From the NCBI RefSeq assembly GCF_009380165.1, contig NZ_WHUF01000010.1, positions 62,001 to 126,000 on the forward strand: a DNA stretch of 64,000 bases. The letters run 5' to 3'. Positions 52,101-61,571 of the stretch are shown here, one piece after another. The stretch's first letter is position 1, and the number at the start of each line of letters is the position of its first letter. The notes beneath the pieces are model-generated. The model was not told the origin of the DNA. It did no database searches and was given only the letters and a program-made list of their open reading frames with translations. Position numbers and translations under genes: made by a program. Source of the DNA: Rugamonas rivuli (GTDB lineage Bacteria > Pseudomonadota > Gammaproteobacteria > Burkholderiales > Burkholderiaceae_D).

Positions 52101-52401
52101 AGCGTTTCCCGTGTTTCGTCTGACTTCGGCTGCGCGGCGAACGTTGGAGGGTGGACGCGCCCGAGGTGGAGACCGTTACCTTAGCGCCGTGCCGTGCTCA
52201 TTCAACGTCGATTTACAATTGTTCACAACTGGTCGTGTGGCAATAACAAACATCGCGAAGATTACCGGCGGGGAAAACGAATGTACACACGTCAAGCCGG
52301 TCGTGATCGTGCGTACTCTTCCTGACTGAGAGGGAAATTATGCACCTATTTTGCGCATGAAAATACGCGATTTCTTGCGTTGATCAAAAATATTTTATAT
52401 C
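52101..52401. other. intergenic region without recognised gene
   Basis: Between the hemerythrin-like gene and the SDR terminator lie about 300 bp with modest AT-rich stretches and no open frame that looks coding, RNA gene or repeat that I can identify. It must contain the hemerythrin-like gene's promoter. Confidence 0.6.
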
Positions 52402-52427
52402 GGCCGCGGCATTGTTTTACCGCGGCC
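52402..52427 (-). terminator. terminator of the SDR gene
   Basis: GGCCGCGG and CCGCGGCC arms with a 10-nt loop, followed leftward by an AT-rich tail with TTTTT. Confidence 0.65.
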
Positions 52428-52463
52428 CTATCGATGCATGGCCTTGCTGCACTGCGGCGCAGA

Positions 52464-53174
52464 TCAGGCGGCGCGCGGTTCGCCCAGGTAGGCGCTGCGC
52501 GCGATGGTGAAGCCCTGCTTGACCTGGCGCGCGGTGTCGTCGGTCAGCACTTCATCCTCGCCCGCTTCCAGCGCGGTGACGATGGCGCGGGCGATGTCGG
52601 CCGGCGCCGATTTCGGTGCGTCGACGCCGCCGGTCATGTCGGTGTCCATGTAACCCATGTGGGCCGCCAGCACCTGCGTGTTCTGCGCGTGCAGGTCGGC
52701 GCGCAGGCCGTTGGTCAGCGCCCAGGCGGCGGCCTTGGATATGCTGTAGGTGCCGCTGCCGGGGATGGTGATCCAGCTCAGCGCCGACAGGATGTTGACG
52801 ATGGCGCCGCCGCCGTTGCGCTTGAGCGTGGGGGCGAAGGCCAGGCTGAGCGCCATCGGGCCGTAGAAGTTGGTGTCCATCTCGGCGCGCACCGAGGCCA
52901 GCGCCTCGGGCCCGGCCACGCTGCTGCCGCTGAAGATGCCGGCGTTGTTGATCAGGATGGTCAGGTCGGGGATGGCTTGCACGGCGGCGGCGATGTCCGC
53001 TTCCTTGGTCACGTCGATCTGGATCGGCGTGACGCCGGCCAGCGTGACGGCGGCCGGATTGCGGGCGCCCGCATACACTTTGCGCGCGCCGGCGGCGAGG
53101 GCTGCTTGCGCCAGGGCTTTGCCCAGGCCGCGGTTGGCGCCGGTGACGAGTACGACGGCATCTTGGAAGTTCAT
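52464..53174 (-). CDS. SDR family oxidoreductase
   Basis: A 236-residue classical short-chain dehydrogenase: TGANRGLG (11-18), NNAG (76-79), catalytic Ser near 130, Tyr143 and Lys147 in TYSISKAAA. NAD(P) and substrate preference cannot be fixed, although the TGANRGLG form is frequent in NADP-using members. It is controlled with the neighbouring TetR gene: an identical operator lies before each. The RBS is a GGAATCACC-type sequence before the ATG. By analogy to the other operator-linked pair in the window, a carbonyl-stress substrate is possible. Confidence 0.92.
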   Translation of the reverse strand: MNFQDAVVLVTGANRGLGKALAQAALAAGARKVYAGARNPAAVTLAGVTPIQIDVTKEADIAAAVQAIPDLTILINNAGIFSGSSVAGPEALASVRAEMDTNFYGPMALSLAFAPTLKRNGGGAIVNILSALSWITIPGSGTYSISKAAAWALTNGLRADLHAQNTQVLAAHMGYMDTDMTGGVDAPKSAPADIARAIVTALEAGEDEVLTDDTARQVKQGFTIARSAYLGEPRAA

Positions 53175-53223
53175 GGTGATTCCTTTCAGTGGGTGAAGTA
53201 GCGGACAGCGTGAGGTAAAAAAA

Positions 53224-53240
53224 TATGACCGGTCGTCTTA
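53224..53240. promoter_or_regulatory. TetR operator before the SDR gene
   Basis: TATGACCGGTCGTCTTA, identical to the site at 53849-53865 over at least 23 bp including flanks; its core GACCGGTCGTC resembles the NemR-like operators near 31954 and 32654. Confidence 0.8.
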
Positions 53241-53261
53241 AAAAATGCCGAAAAAAAAGCA

Positions 53262-53840
53262 TCACAGCAAAATCTGGTTCAGCACCATGTCGGCGTAGCG
53301 GTCCAGCGGCGCCCGGCTGTGGGCGGCCTTGGCGTGCAGCACCGCGCCTTGCCAGGCATCGATGATGAAATGGGCCAGTTCCAGCGCCGGCTGCGGCGCG
53401 CGGGTGCTGCCGTCGCGCTGGGCTTCGGCGATCACCACCGCGAGGCGGGCGGCCCAGGCGTCGAAATTGTGGCTGAGCGCATTGCGCATGGCCGGAATCT
53501 GGTTCGATAGTTCGCTGCTGAAGTTGCCCAGCATGCAGCCGCAGTTGTAGTCGCTGGCGGTGTTGGCGCCGATCAGCAGGTCGAAGTACTGCCGCATCCT
53601 GGCCTTGGGCGGCAGGCTGGCGTCGTCCAGCACGTCGCAGTATTTGCTTGCCGCCTCGGCATAACGTTCCAATACCTCCAGCCCCAGCGCTTCCTTGCTG
53701 GTGAAGTGGTTGTAGAAGGAGCCCTTCGGCACGCCGGCCGCATCCGTGATGTCCTGGACGCTGGTGGCATTGAACCCCTTGCTATGCAACAGGTTCAAAC
53801 TGGAGGTGACGATTTGCTCTTTGACGTTAGGTTTGGCCAT
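53262..53840 (-). CDS. TetR family regulator, NemR-related
   Basis: A 192-residue regulator: helix-turn-helix with GFNATSVQDITDAAGVPKGS and FYNHFTSKEALGLEVLERYA, and a sensor domain with Cys100 and Cys102 in DYNCGCMLGNFSSELS, at the same place as the reactive Cys of NemR. It may therefore sense electrophiles or oxidants. It represses itself and probably the SDR gene via two identical operators. Confidence 0.9.
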   Translation of the reverse strand: MAKPNVKEQIVTSSLNLLHSKGFNATSVQDITDAAGVPKGSFYNHFTSKEALGLEVLERYAEAASKYCDVLDDASLPPKARMRQYFDLLIGANTASDYNCGCMLGNFSSELSNQIPAMRNALSHNFDAWAARLAVVIAEAQRDGSTRAPQPALELAHFIIDAWQGAVLHAKAAHSRAPLDRYADMVLNQILL

Positions 53841-53848
53841 GTGCTAAA

Positions 53849-53865
53849 TATGACCGGTCGTCTTA
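53849..53865. promoter_or_regulatory. TetR operator before its own gene
   Basis: Second copy of TATGACCGGTCGTCTTA, 9 bp before the regulator start codon. Confidence 0.8.
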
Positions 53866-53942
53866 AAATAGTCAAGAATAATTTTTGTGGTCGGTATATG
53901 CTGTGCGTCATCTATTGGTAATTTTTTGATAAGGTGAGTTAT

Positions 53943-54206
53943 ATGCTATCGAAACAAATTCTGGCCAGGCTGTTGGGTGGTTTGGCTGTCGCATGGCTGG
54001 CGGGCTGCGCCACCACCGTGGACACTGCCGAAGCGCCGACCGCGTCGCAGACGGCGCCTGCCAAATGCCGGCGGGGGGACGCCAGCACCGGCACCTCGAT
54101 CGCGCGCCGCGATTGCGCGATCAATCCGGATGTACAGACCGTCCGCGCCGACGAGCTGGAGGAATACAAGCGCAGCAACCTGCCATCGTCGTCGGGCCTT
54201 AAGTAA
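53943..54206 (+). CDS. small lipoprotein
   Basis: An 87-residue lipoprotein. The start has an AAGGTGAG ribosome site; the signal MLSKQILARLLGGLAVAWLA ends in lipobox LAGC with Cys22. The short mature part has two Cys residues (AKCRRGDAS, RRDCAINPD) that may form a disulphide, and a charged tail. No domain is recognised. It lies 88 bp before the S9 peptidase gene in the same direction. Confidence 0.82.
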   Translation: MLSKQILARLLGGLAVAWLAGCATTVDTAEAPTASQTAPAKCRRGDASTGTSIARRDCAINPDVQTVRADELEEYKRSNLPSSSGLK

Positions 54207-54294
54207 CAGTTTTGCTTGCTGCACTGCGATCTTGGTATCATGCCGACAGCCGGCCACCAGCCGGTATTTTTCTTATAACGTCGGAGATCACCGA

Positions 54295-56352
54295 ATGAGA
54301 CTATCACTGCTGCTGTTGGGAACCGCCGTCGCGGCTTCCAGCGCCATCGCCGCGCCGCGCGGCTTCACCGTTGAAGACATGGTCAGGATGGAGCGCGTCG
54401 GCAGCCCAGTGCTGTCGCCGGACGCTAGCCGCGTGGTCTACACGGTGCGTTCCACTAATATCGACAAGAACCGCGGCAACACGCAATTGTGGATGCTGGA
54501 CCTGCGCGCGCCCAAGGCCGCGCCGGTGCGCCTGACCCAGGCCGACGCCAGCAGCAGCGATCCCGAATGGTCGCCGGCCGGCGACGCTGTGTACTTCCTG
54601 TCGGCCCGCTCCGGCTCGCAACAGGTCTGGCGCCTGCCGCTGGCCGGCGGCGAAGCGGCGCGCGTGACCGACCTCGCGCTGGACGTGGAAAACTTCCGCC
54701 TGTCGCCGCAGGGCGACCGCCTGGCGCTGAGCCTGGCCGTGTTCCGCGACTGCGCCGACATCGCCTGCAGCAAGGCCCGCCTCGACGCGCAGGGCAAGAA
54801 CAAGGCCAGCGGCAAGGTCTACGACAAGCTGTTCGTGCGCCACTGGGATACCTGGGCCGACGGCCGCACCAACGTGCTGTACGCCGCGCCTATCGACGCC
54901 AGCGGCAAGGTCAGCGCGCAGCCGGTCAGCCTGTCCGGCATGCTCGACGGCGACGTGCCGTCCAAGCCTTTCGGCGACCACGACGAATACCACTTCAGCC
55001 CCGACGGCAAGACCGTGGTGTTCTCGGCTCGCATCGCCGGCCGCACCGAAGCCTGGTCGACCAACTTCGACGTCTACACCGTGCCGGCCGAAGGCGGCCA
55101 GCCCAAGAACCTGACGGCCGACAACCAGGCCTGGGACACCAAGGCGATCTACTCGCCGGACGGCAAGACCCTGGCCTATCTGGCGATGGACAAGCCGACC
55201 TTCGAGGCCGACCGCTTCCACCTGGTGCTGATCGATGTCGCCACCGGCAAGAAGCGCACCGTCGCCGACAGCTGGGACCGCTCGATCGCCGACTACCGCT
55301 GGACCCCGGACAGCAAGACCCTGCTGGCCACCGCCGACGACATCGGCCAGCACCGCCTGTTCGCCATCGACGCCGCCAGCGGCAAGGTGGCGCCGTTGAC
55401 CGGCAACGGCTACGTCAGCGGCTTCGATGTCGCGCGCGACACCGTCGTCATGGCGCAGGCCAACCTGGCGTCCGGCGCGCAGCTGTTCAAGTTCAAGCTC
55501 GGTGGGACGGCCGACAAGGCCGCGCAACTGACCACGCTGAACGCGCAGGCGCTGGCCGACGTCAAGTTCGGCGAGTACGAGCAATTCTCCTTCACCGGCG
55601 CCAACGGCGAGACCGTCTACGGCCACGTGATGAAGCCATGGAACGCGCAGCCGGGCGTCAAATATCCGATCGCCTTCCTGGTGCACGGCGGCCCGCAGGG
55701 CAGCTTCGGCAACTCGTGGAGCTACCGCTGGAATCCGCAGGTGTACGCCGGCGCCGGCTACGCCACCGTGTTCATCGACTTCCACGGCTCGACCGGCTAC
55801 GGCCAGAAGTTCACCGATTCGATCAGCGGCGACTGGGGCGGCAAGCCTCTGGAAGACTTGCAAAAAGGCTTGGCCGCGGCGGTGCAGAAATTCCCGTGGC
55901 TGGACCGCGAACGCAGCTGCGCGCTGGGCGCCTCCTACGGCGGCTTCATGATGAACTGGATCGAGGGTAACTGGTCCGACGGCTTCAAGTGCATCGTCAA
56001 CCACGACGGCGTGTTCGACACGCGCGGCATGGCGTACGCCACCGAGGAAATCTGGTTCACCGAATGGGAAAACGGCGGCGCCTACTACGACGTGCCGGAA
56101 CTGCACGAGAAGTTCAACCCGGCGCTGAAAGTGAAGAACTGGAAGACGCCGATGCTGGTGGTGCAGGGCGACCTGGACTTCCGCATCCCGACCTCGCAGG
56201 GCCTGGGCACCTTCACCGCGCTGCAACGGCGCGGCATCCCGAGCAAGCTGCTGATGTTCCCGGACGAAAACCACTGGGTGCTGAAGCCGGCCAACTCGGT
56301 GCTGTGGCACCACACGGTGATCGACTGGCTCGACACCTACCTGAAAAAATAA
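54295..56352 (+). CDS. S9 family peptidase (DPP5/acylaminoacyl type)
   Basis: A 685-residue exported serine peptidase: signal peptide MRLSLLLLGTAVAASSAIAA, a seven-bladed propeller with PD40 repeats (SPDASRVVYT, SPDGKTVVFS, SPDGKTLAYL), then the hydrolase domain with GASYGGFMMNW (Ser547), QGDLDFRIP (Asp) and DENHWVL (His). The length and the ASYGG form fit dipeptidyl-peptidase 5. It would cut dipeptides with hydrophobic or Ala penultimate residues, complementary to the other S9 enzyme. A GGAGATCACC sequence gives the ribosome site. Confidence 0.93.
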   Translation: MRLSLLLLGTAVAASSAIAAPRGFTVEDMVRMERVGSPVLSPDASRVVYTVRSTNIDKNRGNTQLWMLDLRAPKAAPVRLTQADASSSDPEWSPAGDAVYFLSARSGSQQVWRLPLAGGEAARVTDLALDVENFRLSPQGDRLALSLAVFRDCADIACSKARLDAQGKNKASGKVYDKLFVRHWDTWADGRTNVLYAAPIDASGKVSAQPVSLSGMLDGDVPSKPFGDHDEYHFSPDGKTVVFSARIAGRTEAWSTNFDVYTVPAEGGQPKNLTADNQAWDTKAIYSPDGKTLAYLAMDKPTFEADRFHLVLIDVATGKKRTVADSWDRSIADYRWTPDSKTLLATADDIGQHRLFAIDAASGKVAPLTGNGYVSGFDVARDTVVMAQANLASGAQLFKFKLGGTADKAAQLTTLNAQALADVKFGEYEQFSFTGANGETVYGHVMKPWNAQPGVKYPIAFLVHGGPQGSFGNSWSYRWNPQVYAGAGYATVFIDFHGSTGYGQKFTDSISGDWGGKPLEDLQKGLAAAVQKFPWLDRERSCALGASYGGFMMNWIEGNWSDGFKCIVNHDGVFDTRGMAYATEEIWFTEWENGGAYYDVPELHEKFNPALKVKNWKTPMLVVQGDLDFRIPTSQGLGTFTALQRRGIPSKLLMFPDENHWVLKPANSVLWHHTVIDWLDTYLKK

Positions 56353-56373
56353 GCAAGCGACTAGTTTAACTAC

Positions 56374-56402
56374 GCAACGCCCGCAGCCTCTGCGGGCGTT
56401 GC
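56374..56402 (+). terminator. stem-loop between the S9 and M1 peptidase genes
   Basis: A 13-bp perfect stem GCAACGCCCGCAG/CTGCGGGCGTTGC with a CCT loop, no T tract. It may terminate or protect the upstream transcript. Confidence 0.6.
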
Positions 56403-56420
56403 CACATTCCAGGAACACCC

Positions 56421-59057
56421 ATGAAAAAATGCATCATCGTCGCCGCCATCGCGCTGGCCTACGGCGCCGCGCAGGCCGCCGCTCCCGCCACCGCGCCGCG
56501 CGCTGAAAACGCCTTCCTGTCGCAAGCCGACGCCGCCGCCCGTTCGGCGCGCGTGGCCAATGTCGACTACACGCTGGACTTCACGCTGACCGGCAAGGAA
56601 ACCTTCTCCGGCACCACCACGCTGAGCTTCGACCTGAGCGACGCCAGCGCGCCGCTGACCATCGACCTCGACAAGGCCACCATCGCCAGCATGACCGTCA
56701 ACGGCAAGGCCGTGACGCCGCAATACAACCAGTGGTTCATCACCGTCGCCGCCGCCGATCTGAAGGCCGGCCGCAACAGCGTCACCATCAGCTACCAGCG
56801 CCTGCACAGCACCAATGGCGAAGGCTTGCACCGCATGGTCGACCCGGTCGACAACCGCGTCTACACCTACTCGCACTTCGAGCCGGCCGCCGCGCACCAG
56901 ATGTTCCCGGTGTTCGACCAGCCCGACCTGAAGGGCACGTATGAAATCACCGTCACCGCACCGGCCGACTGGGTGGTGTCGTCGACCAAGCGCGAGACCG
57001 GCATCCAGGACATCGGCAACACCAAGCGCTGGACCTTCCCGCGCACCAAGAAGCTGAGCTCCTACAACTTCGCCATGCACGCCGGTCCGTACAAGGTGTG
57101 GGAAGACCGCAGCGGTCCGTATCCGATGCGCCTGTTCGCGCGCCAGTCGGTGGCGTCGCAGGTGTCGCCGCAGGACTGGTTCAGCTACACCCGCCGCGGC
57201 CTGGTGTTCTTCGACCAGTACTTCGGCGTGCCTTACCAGTTCGAGAAATACGACCAGCTGCTGGTGCCGGACTTCCTGTACGGCGCGATGGAAAACGCCG
57301 CCGCCATCACCTTCGCCGAGCGCGGCTTCCTGTACAAGGACGAGATGACCTCGGCGCAGAAGCAAAGCCTGGCCGGCGTCATCATGCACGAGATGGCGCA
57401 CCAGTGGTTCGGCGACCTGGTGACGATGAAATGGTGGAACGGCCTGTGGCTCAACGAAAGCTTCGCCTCCTTCATGGGCACGCTGGCGACCGCCGAGTCG
57501 ACCGAGTTCAGCAACGCGTGGCAGGGCTTCTACTCGGGCGCCAAGCAGAGCGCCTATGTGCAGGACCAGCGCGTGACCACGCACTCGATCGAAACGCCGG
57601 TGCCGTCCACCGCCAACGCCTTCGACAACATCGACGCCATCACCTATTCCAAGGGCGCGTCGACCTTGAAGCAGCTGCGCCACCTGCTGGGCGAGGAAGT
57701 GTTCCGCCAGGGCGTGCACAACTACCTGGTCAAGTACTCGTACCAGAATGCGAAGCTGGACGACTTCATCGGCGCCCTGGGCGAGGCCGCGCACCGCGAC
57801 CTGAGCGGCTGGACCAAACAGTGGTTGTACGAGCCGGGCGTCAACACCATCGCGGCGGAATACAGCTGCGCCGGCGGCAAGATCAGCGCCTTCACTCTGC
57901 GCCAGAGCGCGCCGAGCAAGGCGATGCCGACGCTGCGCGAACAGCGCGTACAGATTGGCTTGTTCAACCTGGGCGCCGATGGCCTGACGCTGAGCAAGAA
58001 CCTGGCCGTCACCTATCAGGGCGCTAGCACCGCCGTGCCTGAACTGAAGGGCGCGGCTTGCCCGGATCTGGTCTATCCGAACTATCAGGACTGGGGCTAT
58101 GCGCAGGTGCAGCTGGATAAAAAATCCTTCGCCACCGCGCAGGCGAGCCTGGGCAAGGTGGACGATCCGCTGCTGCGCTCGATGCTGTGGCAAAGCCTGT
58201 GGGACGGCGTGCGTTCCGCCAAGCTGCCGCTCAACGAGTTCCTGAAGACCGTGCTGGTCAACGCGCCGGGCGAGAAGGATTACACCTTGCTGGGCGACGT
58301 CACCGGCAAGGTGCGCGCCGCCAGGGCTTACCTCGATGAGATGGGCCCGTCGGCCGCCGGCTACAAGGCCCAGGTCGGTCCGCAGCTGGAGCAGATGGCG
58401 TTTGCCGCCACCAACGCCGCCAGCGGCGACAAGAACTTCCAGCGCCGCTGGTTCTCGACGTATCTGGACCTGGCCAGCAGCCCGGCCGCGCTGGCGCAGC
58501 TGGCAGACATCCTCAGCGGCAAGCTGGTCGTGCCTGGCCTGAATGTGAGCCAGGATGTGCGTTGGGACATCATCAACCGCCTGAACCGCTTTGCCTATCC
58601 GGGCGCGGCGGCCTTGCTGGCGGCCGAGCAGGAACGCGACAAGTCCGACAGCGGCCAGGCCGCCGCGCTGGGCGCCACCGTGATCCAGCCGGACGCCAAG
58701 GTCAAGGCCGAGTGGCTGGCCAATATCGCCGATCTGCAGACCAAGCTGCCGTTCTCGAAGATTCGCCGGGCGATGGAAAGCATGTACCCGGCCGAGCAGG
58801 GCGCGTTGAACGAGCTGACCGCAAGCCAGCGTCTGGCGCAGCTGGGGCAGATCGACAAGGCGGCCGGTCCGGTCTTCATGCGTTCGTATGCCAACATGAT
58901 GATACCGGCTGGCTGCACGCCGGCCAGCGTTCAGCGTTTGCAGAGCGCGGTTGGCAAGTTGAAGGACTTGTCGGCAGGCACGCGGCGCGCGCTGCTGGTG
59001 ACGCATCAGGAAGATGAGCGTTGTGTGGCCATCAAGAAGGCGATGACCTTCAACTAA
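56421..59057 (+). CDS. exported M1 family aminopeptidase
   Basis: An 878-residue zinc aminopeptidase. Signal peptide to about AAQAAA (21). GAMEN exopeptidase motif at 288-292, zinc motif HEMAHQWFGD with His323, Glu324 and His327, and the third ligand Glu in WLNES (about 346). The C-terminal half is helical ERAP1-type. It removes single N-terminal residues from peptides, here probably in the periplasm or outside, unlike cytosolic PepN. It may be cotranscribed with the S9 peptidase 68 bp upstream, modulated by the stem-loop between them. Confidence 0.94.
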   Translation: MKKCIIVAAIALAYGAAQAAAPATAPRAENAFLSQADAAARSARVANVDYTLDFTLTGKETFSGTTTLSFDLSDASAPLTIDLDKATIASMTVNGKAVTPQYNQWFITVAAADLKAGRNSVTISYQRLHSTNGEGLHRMVDPVDNRVYTYSHFEPAAAHQMFPVFDQPDLKGTYEITVTAPADWVVSSTKRETGIQDIGNTKRWTFPRTKKLSSYNFAMHAGPYKVWEDRSGPYPMRLFARQSVASQVSPQDWFSYTRRGLVFFDQYFGVPYQFEKYDQLLVPDFLYGAMENAAAITFAERGFLYKDEMTSAQKQSLAGVIMHEMAHQWFGDLVTMKWWNGLWLNESFASFMGTLATAESTEFSNAWQGFYSGAKQSAYVQDQRVTTHSIETPVPSTANAFDNIDAITYSKGASTLKQLRHLLGEEVFRQGVHNYLVKYSYQNAKLDDFIGALGEAAHRDLSGWTKQWLYEPGVNTIAAEYSCAGGKISAFTLRQSAPSKAMPTLREQRVQIGLFNLGADGLTLSKNLAVTYQGASTAVPELKGAACPDLVYPNYQDWGYAQVQLDKKSFATAQASLGKVDDPLLRSMLWQSLWDGVRSAKLPLNEFLKTVLVNAPGEKDYTLLGDVTGKVRAARAYLDEMGPSAAGYKAQVGPQLEQMAFAATNAASGDKNFQRRWFSTYLDLASSPAALAQLADILSGKLVVPGLNVSQDVRWDIINRLNRFAYPGAAALLAAEQERDKSDSGQAAALGATVIQPDAKVKAEWLANIADLQTKLPFSKIRRAMESMYPAEQGALNELTASQRLAQLGQIDKAAGPVFMRSYANMMIPAGCTPASVQRLQSAVGKLKDLSAGTRRALLVTHQEDERCVAIKKAMTFN

Positions 59058-59062
59058 AAACC

Positions 59063-59094
59063 AACCCGCGCGCTGAAAAGCCCGCGGGTTTTTT
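59063..59094 (+). terminator. terminator of the M1 peptidase gene
   Basis: AACCCGCG/CGCGGGTT stem with a 12-nt loop and a following T run. Confidence 0.85.
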
Positions 59095-59104
59095 CATGGT
59101 GGCT

Positions 59105-60124
59105 TTACAAGCGTTCGCTCAAGCGTGCCTTGCGCGCCATGCCGTCCGGGCCGAACAGGATGACGAAGTCGGCGTAGCGCGGCTCGCCATCCTTGGTTGG
59201 CGTCAGTGACGGGTAGCGGTAGCGCCAGGCCTGGTAGCCGCTGTCGAAACGGATCACGCTGGCCGGGCCCAGCGCGGCCTGCATCTGCTGCATGCTGCGG
59301 TGGTCGTCGGCCACGGCGGTGTCGGCCGCGTTGGGCGGATCGTCCTGGTAATGCAGTTCCAGCAGCGTATCGTCGGACCAACTGCGGTCCCATAGCGGCG
59401 CATAGAAGCTGCGGTCCAGCAGCATCTGGCAATCGCAGAAGGGCAGGGTGGACGGGGTCTGCGTGCCGCCGGCGTACAGCATGTCGAACGGCAGCGCCTC
59501 GCTGCGCGCGTCGTCGTGCAGCGTGACGGCAAACAAGGGGCGCTCGCTGAAGAACAGGTAATTGCCTTGCAATGAAGCGCAGACGCGGTCGGGATCGGTG
59601 AACAGCTCGCCCAGCCAGGCGAACAACTGGGCATTGTTGGACAGCAGCCCGGCCTGCACGCCGACCTTGCATTCGAGCCGCAGGTCGCCGAGCCGGCGCA
59701 TGTTGGCCGGCACGCCGGGACTGCGCACGCGGGCACGCCAGGTAAGCGTGCTGGTCTTGCTGCTGGCGATCAGCGCCGCGTCCTCCGCAAGCGCACGGGC
59801 GTTGCGTTCCAGCGTGAAGGTGTGATCGGGCGCCACCGCGACTGGCAGCGACAGCGTGTCGCCGGCCACGCGCAGCGTGATGCCGTCGAGCTGCGTGGAG
59901 GGCAGGCGCGGCAGCAGTTCGAAGCGCAGCGCGGCCTGCGGCGCCAGCGCATGTTCGCGCTCGAATCGATCCATGCCGGCGATCATCTTGCGATAGGATT
60001 TGTCGACCGGATCGCGCGTGGCCGCGACGGTCACGCGCGGCGGTCCGGCATCCTGGCCGCGGGCCGTGCAGGTCAAGGCCGCCGCCAGCACGGCAGGCAG
60101 CCAGAATAGGAATGGATGGCGCAT
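59105..60124 (-). CDS. exported protein of unknown function
   Basis: A 339-residue protein with a signal peptide (MRHPFLFWLPAVLAAALTCT). The mature part contains DPVDKSYRKMIAGMDRFERE, LRFELLPRLP, a Cys pair (FCDCQMLLD) and a C-terminal FVILFGPDGMARKARLSERL. No catalytic motif or family is recognised. It is a single leftward gene convergent with the M1 peptidase gene. Confidence 0.78.
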   Translation of the reverse strand: MRHPFLFWLPAVLAAALTCTARGQDAGPPRVTVAATRDPVDKSYRKMIAGMDRFEREHALAPQAALRFELLPRLPSTQLDGITLRVAGDTLSLPVAVAPDHTFTLERNARALAEDAALIASSKTSTLTWRARVRSPGVPANMRRLGDLRLECKVGVQAGLLSNNAQLFAWLGELFTDPDRVCASLQGNYLFFSERPLFAVTLHDDARSEALPFDMLYAGGTQTPSTLPFCDCQMLLDRSFYAPLWDRSWSDDTLLELHYQDDPPNAADTAVADDHRSMQQMQAALGPASVIRFDSGYQAWRYRYPSLTPTKDGEPRYADFVILFGPDGMARKARLSERL

Positions 60125-60201
60125 CGCCGCTCCCTCCGTCTAAAACCCGATGGTAGAGCTTTGCGCGGCGCGGCGGCGCACCGCTGCCTGCTATCGGCCT
60201 G

Positions 60202-61413
60202 TCAGCGGCCTGTGACCGGCGCGGCTTCCATGCGTGCCTCGCTGGCGCGCTCCGTCGCGGGCGGCGGGTTGAGCGGCTGGTGTTCGATCCAGCGCAGCAG
60301 CTCGCGGCCGAACACGCGGGTGCGGGCGGTGTCGAGTTGGCGTTTCTTGTAGGCGTCGTGGCTGGCCGGACCGGTCAGGCTGCGCTGGTAGCTGGCTTCG
60401 TCCATCAGCTGGATTTCGTACTCGAAGAAAAAGCCGACATCGTAATCCTGCTCCGGCCCCGCATCGAGCTGCTGCACGTGGATCATCTTGCGCACCGTGA
60501 CCTGAATGCTGTTGAAGCCGCTGCCGCTGTGCGGATTGTCGCAGCGGGTCTGCGGCTGCGCCAGTTCGGCCAGTTCGGCGTCCATGATTTGCAGCAGCCC
60601 GGCCGGGTAATCGTCGCTGTGCTCCAGCTGGGCGCGGTACTTGTTGAAGATCTGCTTGGCCGCCTCCAGGTCCAGCAAGGTGTTGCGGGTGCGCTCGGCG
60701 TCGACATTCGTCACCGACAGCAGATGGGCGCGCTGCAGCGTGCGCAGCGCCAGCAGGCATTCGAAGCGGGTGGCGAACACCAGCCGCACGCCCAGGTGGT
60801 CGAAGATGTCGGCCGCCAGGTAGGCGGCTTTTTGCAGCAGCTTGAGCAGGATGCTGCTGCGGCCCTTGTTGTCCTTGCGGTCGTAGTGCAGCATCGGCAG
60901 GCAGACTTCGCCGTCGGTCAGGTAGTGGCGGTCGCCGTCGTGGCGTATCACCTCGTCGAGCGTGCCGAACACCTGCGCGCGGATGGCGTGGAAGTGGCGC
61001 AGCTTGAGGTTGTTGTCGATGTAAAAAATCCCGTGCATCACCTTGAGCACCGCGCACGACCACATGCGCCGCACGTCGACGTGCTGGCCGCGCAGCGAGG
61101 CGTACACCAGCAGCAGCAGGGGATCGTCGGGATGGGTGACGTCGCGCGGGATCAGCCTGGCCTGCTCCGGCGTCAGGAAGCTGTGGACGATGAAGTCGAC
61201 CGCCTCGCGATGGGCACGCCGTATCAGCGCCGGCGCGGCCGGCTGGTCGAGGTCGAAACCGTACTCGCGCACGAACTGGTGGGCGTCGTGCAGGTTGCGC
61301 AACGCCAGCGCGCCCAAGTCGATTGCCGACACGCCATTGGCAATCGCGTTGAGATAACTCCAGTTGAGCGAGAACTTGCCCCCGCTCTTGAGCGAGGCTT
61401 TGAGTTCGGACAT
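60202..61413 (-). CDS. conserved protein of unknown function (TIGR04552/TIGR04562-like)
   Basis: A 403-residue soluble protein, start MSELKASLKSG by comparison with likely family length. Charged and His-rich motifs include VYASLRGQHVDVRRMWSCAV, KVMHGIFYIDNNLKLR, VRLVFATRFECLLALRTLQR, HSGSGFNSIQVTVRKMIHVQ and YDVGFFFEYEIQLMDEASYQ. The latter parts, with basic FNSIQVT and acidic FEYEIQLMDE, recall nucleotidyltransferase or RelA/SpoT-like folds. I associate the pattern weakly with the TIGR04552/TIGR04562 groups but cannot verify it. No operon partner is apparent. Confidence 0.75.
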   Translation of the reverse strand: MSELKASLKSGGKFSLNWSYLNAIANGVSAIDLGALALRNLHDAHQFVREYGFDLDQPAAPALIRRAHREAVDFIVHSFLTPEQARLIPRDVTHPDDPLLLLVYASLRGQHVDVRRMWSCAVLKVMHGIFYIDNNLKLRHFHAIRAQVFGTLDEVIRHDGDRHYLTDGEVCLPMLHYDRKDNKGRSSILLKLLQKAAYLAADIFDHLGVRLVFATRFECLLALRTLQRAHLLSVTNVDAERTRNTLLDLEAAKQIFNKYRAQLEHSDDYPAGLLQIMDAELAELAQPQTRCDNPHSGSGFNSIQVTVRKMIHVQQLDAGPEQDYDVGFFFEYEIQLMDEASYQRSLTGPASHDAYKKRQLDTARTRVFGRELLRWIEHQPLNPPPATERASEARMEAAPVTGR

Positions 61414-61571
61414 GGCATCAGGCTGAGGCTGTGATGATTCAGTATCGCAGCCAGTTGGGGCAGCGTCAATGCTGCACCGCCGCACCTGCGGCGCTCTGCT
61501 TTCAGTCCAGCTACGCGAACTGAGGTTTGTCATTACAATAAGATGATCTTATTTGAATCGAAGGAGTCCGC

